A stretch of DNA of 64,000 nt from Arthrobacter sp. ISL-28. GTDB taxonomy: Bacteria; Actinomycetota; Actinomycetes; Actinomycetales; Micrococcaceae. Where the stretch lies: assembly GCF_018613875.1 (NCBI RefSeq), contig NZ_JAGGPJ010000028.1, positions 40,925-104,924 on the forward strand, read 5' to 3'. Shown here piece after piece: positions 23,949-33,080 of this stretch. Within the stretch, counting starts at the first letter, position 1; each line of letters opens with the position of its first letter. Made by a program: the position numbers and the translations under genes. Below the pieces are notes generated by a model. The model worked only from the letters and a program-made list of their open reading frames with translations, searched no databases and was not told the DNA's origin.

Positions 23949-23984
23949 TTTTCCACATAGGCCGGGTTTTCCACATAGGGCCGG
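23949..23984. repeat. direct repeat TTTTCCACATAG(G)GCCGG, two copies
   Basis: The 17-18 base unit occurs at 23949-23965 and 23967-23984, 44 bases before the SAF-domain gene. Tandem sites of this size in a promoter are consistent with a regulator binding on one face of the DNA helix. No protein can be named. Confidence 0.5.
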
Positions 23985-24027
23985 CAGGCTCTGTCCCCCA
24001 GGTACGCGGCTTCCGTAGCGTGGCAGC

Positions 24028-24768
24028 ATGCCAGCTATCGGACTGCTTCCCCTCAAAGCCTCCAGCCCTGTCTCCCGCTCCAACCGGCGTACTGCACGGC
24101 CTGGGCCTCCCGGGCGCTCCCGCACCGGCCGACTGCAGGGCTGGCTGAACCGCAACCGCCGCCTTGCCGTTGCGCTGCTGCTGTGTGCGGCGGCAGGAAT
24201 TGCCGTCCATCAGCTGACGCCGGTACCCTCACACACAGTCTCTGCGCTGGCGGCGGCGCGGGACTTGCCGGCCGGAGCCGCGTTGAGCGGCACCGATCTG
24301 GCCGCCATCAACGTTCCGCCGGCCATGCTCTCCGCCGGAACCTTCACCGAACCGGCCGTACTCAACGGAAAGCACCTGGCCGCGCCCCTCCGCAAGGGCC
24401 AGCTCCTCACAGATGCCCAGCTGGTGGGTCCCGGTCTGCTCACGGGCGCTCCGCCAGGCTCAGCCGCCGTGCCGCTCAGGATGGCGGACCCTTCCTCCAT
24501 CCGGCTCGTCTCCCCCGGCCAGCTGGTCACGGTCGTGCTCACAAGCGGCGTGGGTTACGAGCAGAAGTCAGCTTCCAAAGTCCTGGCCACAGGCGTGCCC
24601 GTCTTGTGGACTTCCGGGCAGGAGGGCCAGAGCGGCCAGTGGCTTGCCGCTGGCGACTCCGACGGTCTGATGGTGGTCGCTGCCACTCCGGCGCAGGCGA
24701 CCGCACTGGCGGGAGCGTCAACGCAGGGAAAACTCTTCTTCACGCTCGTGGGCTCCGCCCGCCACTGA
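24028..24768 (+). CDS. SAF domain protein, CpaB/RcpC-like
   Basis: A 246-residue protein. After a basic cytoplasmic start (residues 1-45) comes one membrane helix (AVALLLCAAAGIAVHQL), then the SAF domain: VSALAAARDLPAGAALSGTD, VPPAMLSAGTFTEPAV and GQLLTDAQLVGPG. The later part VPLRMADPSSIRLVSPGQLV resembles the RcpC/CpaB domain of Flp-pilus assembly proteins. No other pilus genes are nearby. A role in the extracytoplasmic part of a pilus or secretion system is possible but unproven. Confidence 0.75.
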   Translation: MPAIGLLPLKASSPVSRSNRRTARPGPPGRSRTGRLQGWLNRNRRLAVALLLCAAAGIAVHQLTPVPSHTVSALAAARDLPAGAALSGTDLAAINVPPAMLSAGTFTEPAVLNGKHLAAPLRKGQLLTDAQLVGPGLLTGAPPGSAAVPLRMADPSSIRLVSPGQLVTVVLTSGVGYEQKSASKVLATGVPVLWTSGQEGQSGQWLAAGDSDGLMVVAATPAQATALAGASTQGKLFFTLVGSARH

Positions 24769-24840
24769 CAGCGTGGCCCGCGACAGGACCGCGACAACGC
24801 GGCGCTGCGACAATGCCTCCCGTAATAATGGCCGAAGCGG

Positions 24841-25146
24841 CTAACCCCAGTGCGGAGGTTTCTGTTCCTTCAGCCAGGCATCGTGGTCATTGTCGGATTC
24901 GGAGTCGCCCCATGCCCGGGGATCGTCCTCGGACGCCTTGTTCGGCACCAGGCCGCCCCGTTTCAGGGCAGCTGCCGTCTTGGCCGGGGCCGAAGGCTTG
25001 GCAGGAGTTGAAGAGGCCGAAGTGGAGGGTCCAGCCGGCGCTTCGGCGGGCGGCTTCGAGGGGGCCGCCCCGTCATCAGATGAAGGCGCCGAACCGGGGC
25101 GGGATTCATCGCTTGCTGCTCCAGGCCTTCCGTCGCCAGAACTCAC
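24841..25146 (-). CDS. hypothetical protein coupled to the helicase-like gene
   Basis: A 101-residue protein whose GTG start (25146) overlaps the stop of the upstream giant gene as GTGA, so it is translationally coupled. Residues 1-60 are disordered and rich in Ser, Pro and Ala. The C-terminus is composed and aromatic: DPRAWGDSESDNDHDAWLKE then QKPPHWG. This end looks like a conserved short peptide module, perhaps for binding a partner such as the helicase-like protein. I do not recognise the family. Confidence 0.65.
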   Translation of the reverse strand: MSSGDGRPGAASDESRPGSAPSSDDGAAPSKPPAEAPAGPSTSASSTPAKPSAPAKTAAALKRGGLVPNKASEDDPRAWGDSESDNDHDAWLKEQKPPHWG

Positions 25147-28100
25147 TGTGCCCTCTCCTGCCTGTCCGTGGTCTCGACCTCGTAATCCTTCTCGAGGCCG
25201 TTTTCACGGCCGCCGCCCGCCTTGTCACGGGTGTCGTCGGGTGCGAGGTCGTGCCGATAGCCGTCACGTTGCATTCCCGCGGGCGAAGGATCGTCCTCTT
25301 CCGCGTCCTGGACTCCCTGGCCGGCTTGGTCATCCTGATCCGGGTCGTCACCGTAGAGGCCCTGAACCGGATCCGCGGCAGGCTCGTAGGACTCCTCCTC
25401 CAGGCTTGGGACTTCGTCATCGAAGAATCCGAGTGACGCTGCGGACCTGGCTGCCCGGACCGGTTTCTCGAGTCCGAGGTAACCGCCGATCCGGTCAGCG
25501 CACGCCGAAGGGTCAGTGAACACCTCAATCGTCCACAGCGGCATGTACCGCCAGCCCAGGCGCTCCAGAAGCTGCGGACGCAACCTGCTGCGTTCGCGGA
25601 CCGTCATCTGGCGGTACTGCTCCGTCCCGTCAGACTCGATGGCTACCGGGCGGGGAATCTCGGCTTCGTCCTGACCCATGGTGCTCAAAGGGTCGGCCGC
25701 AGCCACGACGTCAATGACGCCGTCGTACTGGTGCCAGACGCGCGCCCCGCGGGCCCGGAGACGGTCTCCCAGGTCAGCCACGAGCGGGTCGGCCCCGAGA
25801 GCCTGCTCGCTTGCCGCGGCACGGGATGCTGGGGTTCCGAGGTCAGTGTTGCCGGAAATCTCCCGGTCCAGCAGTTCATACAGGTCCACAGCCCCGTGGG
25901 CCAGCCGTGTCCTGTCCAGGTCTTCCGGTTTGAAGCAGGTAAGGACGTGCAGCGACTGCCGGGCACGGGTCATGGCCAGGGCAAACTTCGCCCGGCCGCC
26001 CTCGGCAGACAGCGGGCCAAAGTTGTGCAGGGCACGCCCGTGGGGTGTCCGGCCATAGCCGGGCGAGAAAATCACGTGGTCGCGGACCAGACCCTGGGCA
26101 CGCTCCAGATCCACCACCCGGAACGATTCCTCGCCCGCACTGAAGAATCCCGAGAGCATGGGATAGTTCGGAAGCTGCAGCCGGATGGCCTCGCCGATCC
26201 TCGCCGCATGGCGCAGGCTCGCCGTGACGACAGCCAGCGACGTCCGCGGGCGCAGGCGGGCGTGCTCGAACACCAGCTCCACCACCCGGTTGACCTCGGC
26301 CACGACTGACTCCACGCCCTCGTGGTCCGCGCTCGGCAGTCCGGTGCCGTCCGCCAGGTACTCTACAAGCAGGGCACGGTCCAGCCCCGTGGCGGACTGG
26401 CCCTCAGGCAGCCGGCGGAGGCCGCCGTCGTAAAAGCCCTTGCTGAGCTGCAGCACCAGGTCCTCGTCCACCGCGCGGTAGACGGAGTGCAGCCGCCACG
26501 TCGGCAGGACGGCGGCCAGGGCGCTGAAGGCACTCTCCACGCTCTGGTGGGTGGGTTCCCCGGCGGCGAGCCGCTCAACGGCCACCGTGAACGTGCGGGG
26601 GCTGGCAATCTTGTCATCGCCAAAGGCAATGACCTGCTTGGCCCGGGCCATCGCCGGCAGGACCGCCTGGAGCGAGGTCGCCTCCGCGTCGAGAATCACC
26701 ACGGCGTCAAATTTCTGCTCAGCCGGGAGCAGCCCCGTCATGAGGTAGGGGCTGACGGACCAGACCGGCACCAGCATGGGAACCAGTGCGGGAGCCTGGG
26801 CGGTGAGCGCGGCGAGTGTGACCCGCCCGTCTTTGAGCAGGCTCCGGAGGAGGTCCGCCTGGCGGGGGTTTTCCGCGATCCCGGCGCGCCAGCGCTCGGC
26901 CAGCTGCCAGCGCAGGCGCCCCGCGCCGCTGGCGATATGCGCGTTGTCGGCCAGCCGGTATTCGGCCTCCAGCTGGCGCAGGGCGTCACCGTCGGACATG
27001 GCGAGGTAATCATCGCCGCTGATCATTGCTTCGAGCGCGGACTGCCACCATGCAAGGTCCAGCTCGGCGGCCACGGATTCAGCGGGAACCTCCCGCTCCG
27101 AGAGGTCGGCAAGCAATTCACCCAGGCCGTGCTCACGCATGTTCTCGATGAGAAGAGTGCGCTCGGGCAGGGTCTTGAGCGTCTGGGTGTCGGCCACCAG
27201 CCGCTCCAGCCGCTCCATCAGCTCCGGGTAGGCGGTGTTCTCGAGCGCTCCGCCTGCCTGGGTGTGCCGCAGCGCCTCACCGAGCTGCTTGAGCTCACGG
27301 GTCAGCCCCCGGTACATGATGCTGATCTCAGCCAGGCCTGATGGCACCGCAGGATGCCGCTGCGTCGTGGCGTACCCGGCCCACAGCGCGCGCTGCTCCT
27401 GGACCAGCACCAGCGAATTGTGCAGATCGGAGATGTGCACGCCCGGGCGAACGTATTCCTTGGCCACCCTTCGCAGGCGCGAACGCTGCATGGACGGCAT
27501 GTCAATGCCCTGTTCTCGCCGCCAGGCCGAAGATGCCGTCGCCGAGATAAGGTCGTGGACGGGCCTGTCGAAGATATCGGGGGTGAACTTGTCCAGGCTC
27601 TCCCGGACCGCCACCAGCAGCCTGAGCTGGGTGCCCCATTCGGCAAAATTGGCCCCTAGCCGGATCTCAGCGTGGTCGGCGACCTCCTTCATGCGGCTGT
27701 GGAGCACCGGCAGCTTTTTCTCCACCGAGCGCGCCAGCTCCTGCGCCTCTTCCGTCTCCTTGCGCGTCACGAGACGTGCGCCGTGCCAGGGGCTTGATGT
27801 GGAGGCACTACTGAAGCTTCCCAGTTCTGCAGCGCGCTTGAGCCGGCCGGCGAGTTCGTCACGGTCGCGGATATTGTCCAGGACGCTCCGCTTGAGCCGG
27901 ACAGTGGTGGCCGGGGCAGGATGGATCGACGTCAGCTCCGCCAGCGACTGCATGGCCTGGTACGGCGAGCAGCCCCATCGCTCGCGGACGTTGTGCAGCG
28001 ACGCCACGTGGTCCACCAGCGCATGCCGGTGCTCCGTGAGCGTCTTGTGCAGGTTGCCCAGCTGCGGCTCGGCTGATTTCTCATTCCGGACGATGGCCCG

Positions 28101-29216
28101 GACCAGCTGTCCCTTGAGCTGCTGGGGCGTAGCGGTGCCGGACAGCTGGAACAGGATGGACTCCAGGCCCAGGCCCTCCAACCGGGCCGCCACTTCGTTG
28201 AGGCTGGCCCGCCGGTCCCCCACCACGAGGACAGTTTTGCCTTCGTCCACCAGCGCGCCGATGGTGTTGATGGCCGTCTGCGTCTGGCCGGTGCCGGGAG
28301 GACTGCTGACCAGGAGGGAGTCCCCGGCCCGCACAGCATCGATCACGTACTGCTGGTCCGCATCGGCATCGAGCAGGAGCAGCTCGTCGGCCGGGTCCCG
28401 CTCGTCCACGCTTGGAAAGCGCCCGAGCTGTAAGTCAGGGACGTCAATAACGTCACCGGACGCGGCACGAACCAGGGACGTCACGAGGGCGTTTTGCTGG
28501 TTGATCCACGGGTCGTCAAGGTTGCCGGCGAGGTCAGCAAACGTAGAGACGAGCAGATTGTGCTCTACTTCTGCGCCGTGGATGGGTTTGACGATGGTGC
28601 TGATCCTGTCCAGCACGGGCTGGGGATCGAAGCGGGCCGTGCTGTAGGCCATCCGGGTGACAGCGTTGACGTCGAAAACGATGCCGTGGATGGTTTTCAG
28701 ATGACGGATCAGTGCCGGATTGATGCGGGCCTGTTCCGTGAGCTGAAGCTCGTAGTCATCTTCACCGGGCCTGATGGTCAGGGAGATGGCGGTCAACATG
28801 ACCGGCGCCGAGACCCGCTGGGGTTTGCCCCCGACGGCGGACGTCCACACCACGGTGCCGGCGGACAGGTACCCGGCTTCGATGCCGCGGTCATTGGCCA
28901 GCTCAAAAATCTTGGAGCGGAGGTTCCGGGAGGCGCGGGCAGCGACGACGTACTGCTGGTGGTCACGGATCAGCGTGGACAGCCTGGTGCGGCGTCCCGC
29001 CATGAGCTGGGCAAGGCCGGAGGGGTGGGCATGCGTGAGGTCGATGGAACCTTCAGGGGTCTTGGTGAAGCGCAGCATGGTGTCCGCCCCGGTGACAGGC
29101 TTAAGCCCGGACAGCCACTTCCTGAGCTCCTCCGAACCCTCTGAGTCGAGCTGACCAACTGACACTACTGCCTTCTTTTCTGCGCTTGCACGTGACGCCT
29201 TGGACCATACGGGCAT
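25143..29216 (-). CDS. SF1 helicase-like protein fused to MTES_1575-type nuclease domain
   Basis: A 1357-residue protein from ATG 29216. The N-terminal 280 residues are unrecognised. An AAA_11/12-like helicase core follows with a P-loop-like SSPPGTGQTQTAINTI (about 302-318); Gln311 replaces the Walker A Lys. The Walker B region reads VVILDAEATSLQAVL instead of the usual DEAS/DEAxQ, and FGDDKIASPRTF replaces GDxxQLPP. The middle is helical. A C-terminal part holds VTASLRHAARI and FALAMTRARQSLHVLTCF. The last domain (AIESDGTEQYRQMTVRERSR, then LRPQLLERLGWRYMPLWTIE) matches the MTES_1575 PD-(D/E)XK-like family. It may serve in DNA repair or defence; ATP binding is doubtful. Confidence 0.8.
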   Translation of the reverse strand: MPVWSKASRASAEKKAVVSVGQLDSEGSEELRKWLSGLKPVTGADTMLRFTKTPEGSIDLTHAHPSGLAQLMAGRRTRLSTLIRDHQQYVVAARASRNLRSKIFELANDRGIEAGYLSAGTVVWTSAVGGKPQRVSAPVMLTAISLTIRPGEDDYELQLTEQARINPALIRHLKTIHGIVFDVNAVTRMAYSTARFDPQPVLDRISTIVKPIHGAEVEHNLLVSTFADLAGNLDDPWINQQNALVTSLVRAASGDVIDVPDLQLGRFPSVDERDPADELLLLDADADQQYVIDAVRAGDSLLVSSPPGTGQTQTAINTIGALVDEGKTVLVVGDRRASLNEVAARLEGLGLESILFQLSGTATPQQLKGQLVRAIVRNEKSAEPQLGNLHKTLTEHRHALVDHVASLHNVRERWGCSPYQAMQSLAELTSIHPAPATTVRLKRSVLDNIRDRDELAGRLKRAAELGSFSSASTSSPWHGARLVTRKETEEAQELARSVEKKLPVLHSRMKEVADHAEIRLGANFAEWGTQLRLLVAVRESLDKFTPDIFDRPVHDLISATASSAWRREQGIDMPSMQRSRLRRVAKEYVRPGVHISDLHNSLVLVQEQRALWAGYATTQRHPAVPSGLAEISIMYRGLTRELKQLGEALRHTQAGGALENTAYPELMERLERLVADTQTLKTLPERTLLIENMREHGLGELLADLSEREVPAESVAAELDLAWWQSALEAMISGDDYLAMSDGDALRQLEAEYRLADNAHIASGAGRLRWQLAERWRAGIAENPRQADLLRSLLKDGRVTLAALTAQAPALVPMLVPVWSVSPYLMTGLLPAEQKFDAVVILDAEATSLQAVLPAMARAKQVIAFGDDKIASPRTFTVAVERLAAGEPTHQSVESAFSALAAVLPTWRLHSVYRAVDEDLVLQLSKGFYDGGLRRLPEGQSATGLDRALLVEYLADGTGLPSADHEGVESVVAEVNRVVELVFEHARLRPRTSLAVVTASLRHAARIGEAIRLQLPNYPMLSGFFSAGEESFRVVDLERAQGLVRDHVIFSPGYGRTPHGRALHNFGPLSAEGGRAKFALAMTRARQSLHVLTCFKPEDLDRTRLAHGAVDLYELLDREISGNTDLGTPASRAAASEQALGADPLVADLGDRLRARGARVWHQYDGVIDVVAAADPLSTMGQDEAEIPRPVAIESDGTEQYRQMTVRERSRLRPQLLERLGWRYMPLWTIEVFTDPSACADRIGGYLGLEKPVRAARSAASLGFFDDEVPSLEEESYEPAADPVQGLYGDDPDQDDQAGQGVQDAEEDDPSPAGMQRDGYRHDLAPDDTRDKAGGGRENGLEKDYEVETTDRQERAQ

Positions 29217-29384
29217 ACTTTCGAGCGTAGCCGGAAACGGCCGCACGTGAGAGACCGCAACACTGGAACGGGCTAAGTTGCAGTGCATTTCACCCGGTGC
29301 CGGCGGGAGGAACGAGCCCCCGGGCCGCGCACCGGCCGGTCGGCGACCTTGCTGCCGGGCCATACTGCGCCCACTGCACAGCAA

Positions 29385-29416
29385 AGTGGCCGGCCTCCTT
29401 TCGGAGACCGGCCACT
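29385..29416 (-). terminator. terminator of guaA
   Basis: AGTGGCCGGCCTCC pairs with GGAGACCGGCCACT around TTTC, with one mismatch. It lies 8 bases after the guaA stop. On the minus strand TTTGC follows. Confidence 0.7.
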
Positions 29417-29423
29417 CACAACG

Positions 29424-31013
29424 CTATTCCCACTCGATGGTTCCCGGCGGCTTGCTGGTCACGTCCAGCACCACCCGGTTGACGCCGTCGACTTCATTGG
29501 TGATCCGGTTCGAGATCCGGGCCAGGAGATCGTACGGCAGGCGTGACCAGTCAGCCGTCATGGCATCTTCAGAAGACACCGGCCGCAGCACGATCGGGTG
29601 GCCGTACGTCCGGCCGTCGCCCTGGACGCCCACGCTGCGGACGTCCGCGAGCAGCACGACGGGCATCTGCCAGACGTCGTTGTCGAGGCCGGCAGCGGTC
29701 AGCTCGGCGCGGGCGATGGCGTCCGCCTTGCGCAGCAGGTCCAGTCGCTCCTTGGTGACCTCGCCGACGATCCGGATTCCGAGGCCGGGGCCGGGGAACG
29801 GCTGGCGGCCGACGATTTCCTGCGGCAGGCCCAGCTGGGCGCCGACGGCACGCACCTCGTCCTTGAACAGGGCACGCAGCGGCTCGACCAGCTCAAACTG
29901 CAGGTCCTCCGGCAGCCCACCCACGTTGTGGTGGCTCTTGATGTTCGCAGCACCCTCGCCGCCGCCTGATTCGACGACGTCCGGGTACAGGGTGCCCTGC
30001 ACGAGGAACTTGATCTTCTCGCCGTGGGCCGCGGCCTCGGCGATGATGGCGAGCTCGGCCTCTTCGAACGCGCGGATGAACTCGCGGCCGATGATTTTGC
30101 GCTTGGTCTCGGGATCGCTCACGCCGGCCAGGGCGGCCTGGAAGCGCTCCTGCTCATTGGCCACGTACAGCTTGACCCCGGTGGCGGCGACGAAGTCGCG
30201 CTCAACCTGTTCGGCCTCGCCTTCGCGCAGCAGTCCGTGGTCTACGAAAACACAGGTCAGCTGGTCCCCGACGGCGCGCTGGACGAGCGCGGCGGCCACA
30301 GCAGAGTCCACGCCGCCGGACAGGCCGCAGATGACCCGGTCGCTGCCGATCTGCTTGCGGATGCGCTCAACCTGCTCCTCGAGGATGTTGCCCGTGGTCC
30401 AGTTCGGCTCGAGCTTGGCGCCCTTGAAGAGGAAGTTCTCCAGGACCTGCTGGCCGTAGGCCGAGTGCTTGACCTCCGGGTGCCACTGCACGCCGTACAG
30501 GCACTTTTCCTCGTTGGCGAAAGCGGCTACCGGCGCGCCTGCGGTGGTGGCGAGGACGTCGAAGCCGTCGGGCGCCTCCTGGACGGAGTCACCGTGGCTC
30601 ATCCAGGTGTTCTGCAGCTCCGGGACACCGGACAGGATGGAACGTGCAGCTCCAACCGCCGTGGCCTCCGTGGAGCCGTACTCGCGCAGTCCCGTCTGGG
30701 CAACCTTTCCGCCCAGCGCATTGGCCATCGCCTGGAAGCCGTAGCAGATGCCGAAGACCGGAACGCCTGCCTCGAAGAGGTCGGCGCCGACGCTCGGCGC
30801 GCCGTCCGCGTAGACGCTGGAGGGCCCGCCGGAAAGGATGATGGCGGCGGGGTTCTTGGCCAGGAGTTGCTCGGTGGTGTAGGTATGCGGAACCACTTCC
30901 GAATACACATTCGCTTCCCGGACGCGGCGGGCAATCAGCTGCGCGTACTGGGCACCGTAGTCAACAACCAGCACCGGCTTCTGGGAAGTCTGGGATGCAG
31001 TGGGAGTAGTCAC
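29424..31013 (-). CDS. guaA: GMP synthase (glutamine-hydrolysing)
   Basis: A 529-residue protein from GTG 31013. The N-terminal amidotransferase half has VLVVDYGAQYAQLIARRVRE, the nucleophile Cys in PVFGICYGFQAMAN and the His/Glu in GVQWHPEVKHS. The ATP pyrophosphatase half has the P-loop VICGLSGGVDSAVAAAL and the C-terminal dimerisation domain PFPGPGLGIRIVGEV and KPPGTIEWE. It aminates XMP to GMP. guaB and guaB3 lie downstream on the same strand, but other genes separate them. Confidence 0.98.
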   Translation of the reverse strand: MTTPTASQTSQKPVLVVDYGAQYAQLIARRVREANVYSEVVPHTYTTEQLLAKNPAAIILSGGPSSVYADGAPSVGADLFEAGVPVFGICYGFQAMANALGGKVAQTGLREYGSTEATAVGAARSILSGVPELQNTWMSHGDSVQEAPDGFDVLATTAGAPVAAFANEEKCLYGVQWHPEVKHSAYGQQVLENFLFKGAKLEPNWTTGNILEEQVERIRKQIGSDRVICGLSGGVDSAVAAALVQRAVGDQLTCVFVDHGLLREGEAEQVERDFVAATGVKLYVANEQERFQAALAGVSDPETKRKIIGREFIRAFEEAELAIIAEAAAHGEKIKFLVQGTLYPDVVESGGGEGAANIKSHHNVGGLPEDLQFELVEPLRALFKDEVRAVGAQLGLPQEIVGRQPFPGPGLGIRIVGEVTKERLDLLRKADAIARAELTAAGLDNDVWQMPVVLLADVRSVGVQGDGRTYGHPIVLRPVSSEDAMTADWSRLPYDLLARISNRITNEVDGVNRVVLDVTSKPPGTIEWE

Positions 31014-31088
31014 TGTCCTAGACTACTTTGCGCCGTTGCTCCGACGCACCTTGAGGGGCCCTGCTGTGACGCACTAAACGTCCGGCGC

Positions 31089-31598
31089 CTAGTAGCGGCT
31101 GGCCGCCTCCGGGTTTGCTGCGAGTTCGGCATCCACCTCGGCATGGAACTTCTTTTCCACAATGAAGGACAGGAACGGCACCACCCCGCCGAGCGCCAGC
31201 AGGATCATCTTGACGAACGGCCAGCGCATCAGCGTCCACAGCCGGAAGTCGGATATGAGGTACACAACATACATCCAGCCGTGGATGATGAGGACGGCCA
31301 CCGACAGGTTGATGCCGCCGAGCACGCCCTTCGGTTCCGCGTCGGCGAATCCGAAGCCGAACGGCTGGCCGCTCAGGGCGTTGGTTCCGCCCGCGAACAG
31401 GTACTGGCCGAAACCATAGCGGGCAACCAGCTCCGCGCAGAGCAGCAGCAGCATGGCGCCGGTGAGGTAGGCCATCACCTTGTAGAACTTCAGGGCGGAG
31501 CGGATCTGTGCCTGAGTGCCGCCGAAGCGCCGCTTCTTGGCCCCCGCACCAGCTGAATTCGACGGCTGCGGCTGGATGGCAGGCTTGGGTTCAATCAT
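31089..31598 (-). CDS. DUF3817 family integral membrane protein
   Basis: A 169-residue protein with a disordered start and three helices (about 40-60, 95-115 and 130-150). FYKVMAYLTGAMLLLLCAEL, HGWMYVVYLISDFRLW and WPFVKMILLALGGVVPFLSF match DUF3817. The start codon ATG overlaps the SURF1 stop (ATGA). Function is unknown, but the link to SURF1 and cytochrome oxidase assembly is consistent in actinobacteria. Confidence 0.88.
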   Translation of the reverse strand: MIEPKPAIQPQPSNSAGAGAKKRRFGGTQAQIRSALKFYKVMAYLTGAMLLLLCAELVARYGFGQYLFAGGTNALSGQPFGFGFADAEPKGVLGGINLSVAVLIIHGWMYVVYLISDFRLWTLMRWPFVKMILLALGGVVPFLSFIVEKKFHAEVDAELAANPEAASRY

Positions 31599-32473
31599 GG
31601 CTGTACCTTTTGTTGGGTCTGTTCTGGATGTGTCTGGTCAGGCTCCGGGTGTCCTGGATCGGCGTGCCCGGGCGCCGCTCCCTCGCTGTCGCTGTCCTCG
31701 TGCTCCTCAAGGCTCCGCTGGTAGTCGTCCTTGACCAGCCGCCACCAGATGAAGAGGGCAAAACCAGCGAAGACAATCCATTCCACAGAATAGAAAAGAT
31801 TGAGCCAGTTGACCTTCGCCGGCGGTGGCTGCGCGCCGATATTGAGGGGTTCGAGTCCGCCAGGGGAGGCGGCGGCACCGACGTCGGACGTTCCGGAAAG
31901 CTCGGCAGCGGCCGAAACGAAAGCCGGATAGCTGCTGACGTTCCAGATGTTGATGAGTTCGGCGACGGAAACGGCAGAGGCTTGCCCCGGCGCGGGGGCC
32001 GTGCCGGGAAGCGGAGCCTCGGACGGCAGGAGCCGTCCGGTTAGTCTGATAGTGCCCGACGGCGGAGGGCCGGCTTGGGCGGGATCGGCGATCCATCCGC
32101 GCGCCACCGGTATCCACGTCTTCGGGGATGTCGCCGCGCCTTTAAGCACGGGGGCGCCGTCGACGGCGAAGGCTGACACGACCCAGTATCCGGTCTCGTC
32201 GCCCTTGAGCCGGCCGGGGACGAGGACCTGCTTGGCGGCGTCATAGGTGCCTGTGGCGGTGACCATCTGGTCGGCCACCGAACCGCGGAAGAATTCACCG
32301 GGCTGCAGGGTGCCGGTGAGGTTCTTAACTTCCTCCGTAGTGGGGCTGACCGGGACCTCAGGCTGCGTGGACCGGCCGAACTGCCACTGGCTCAGCAGCA
32401 CAAAGACACCGGAAATGACGATCGCAAAGACCAGGCCTGCGATCCACCGGGGCTGAAGGGCTGTTTTCCACAC
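31595..32473 (-). CDS. SURF1 family cytochrome oxidase assembly protein
   Basis: A 292-residue protein from GTG 32473. There is an N-terminal helix (IAGLVFAIVISGVFVLLSQW), a large extracytoplasmic loop with ATGTYDAAKQVLVPGRLKGD, ETGYWVVSAFAVDGAPVL and WIPVARGWI, and a C-terminal helix (WIVFAGFALFIWWRLV). The order helix-loop-helix and the P-V-x-R-G-W-I motif define SURF1. The C-terminus is acidic and His/Pro-rich, disordered. It is coupled to DUF3817. Confidence 0.9.
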   Translation of the reverse strand: MWKTALQPRWIAGLVFAIVISGVFVLLSQWQFGRSTQPEVPVSPTTEEVKNLTGTLQPGEFFRGSVADQMVTATGTYDAAKQVLVPGRLKGDETGYWVVSAFAVDGAPVLKGAATSPKTWIPVARGWIADPAQAGPPPSGTIRLTGRLLPSEAPLPGTAPAPGQASAVSVAELINIWNVSSYPAFVSAAAELSGTSDVGAAASPGGLEPLNIGAQPPPAKVNWLNLFYSVEWIVFAGFALFIWWRLVKDDYQRSLEEHEDSDSEGAAPGHADPGHPEPDQTHPEQTQQKVQP

Positions 32474-32541
32474 CCCTTAACCGTACTTCGTCTCCGTGTA
32501 GAACAACGAAACGAACGAGGGCAGCCGGACCGGGCCTGCGC

Positions 32542-33030
32542 CTAGTGATCGAAGAAGACCAGGCTTGAGTTGATCAGCTCCGCAATCACTTCAGCGTCAT
32601 AAGCGCGGCGCAGCGACTCGCGGAAGGATTCCTTCGACAGGGACCTGGCCAGGGTGGCCAGCACTTCGAGATGGTCCGAGAAGGAGCTCGCCGGAGTGGC
32701 GATGAGCAGGACCACGGTGGCCGGTCCGTCGGCCGCGCCAAAGTCGAGGGCTTTGCCGTATTTGGTGATGCCGATGGCGATGGAGGTCCGTGACACAAAC
32801 TCGCTGCGGGCGTGAGGCAGGCCCACTCCCCCGGGCAGCCCGGTGGCCAGCTGGTGTTCGCGGGCATTGACGTGCTTCAGGAAGCCCTCGAGGTCCGAGA
32901 TCCTGCCGGCGTCGTAGAGCTTGCGGGCAAGCTGCGTCGACGCGTCCAGCTTGTCCGTTGCGTCCATCTCCAGAATCACCATTTCCGGCGTGGTGAGTTC
33001 CGCGTCGTAACGGTCCAGTGGTTCCGCCAA
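32542..33030 (-). CDS. PTS EIIA component, fructose/nitrogen type
   Basis: A 162-residue protein of the EIIA-2 (fructose/mannitol/Ntr) family. The phosphorylated His lies in GVGLPHARSEFV (about residue 73), and ATVVLLIATPASSFSDHLEV follows. No EIIB or EIIC gene is adjacent, so it may be regulatory or feed a transporter elsewhere. It sits just behind glpD, with 50 bases between, which links it to carbon metabolism. Confidence 0.88.
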   Translation of the reverse strand: MAEPLDRYDAELTTPEMVILEMDATDKLDASTQLARKLYDAGRISDLEGFLKHVNAREHQLATGLPGGVGLPHARSEFVSRTSIAIGITKYGKALDFGAADGPATVVLLIATPASSFSDHLEVLATLARSLSKESFRESLRRAYDAEVIAELINSSLVFFDH

Positions 33031-33080
33031 GTGGTGTCCCTTCAGTGAGGCCGGGGCCTCTTGCGCGGCAGGATGCGATC

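Noticed and set aside
32542..33030. Part of a full PTS transporter operon
   Set aside because: No EIIB or EIIC gene is adjacent, so only a single EIIA is supported.
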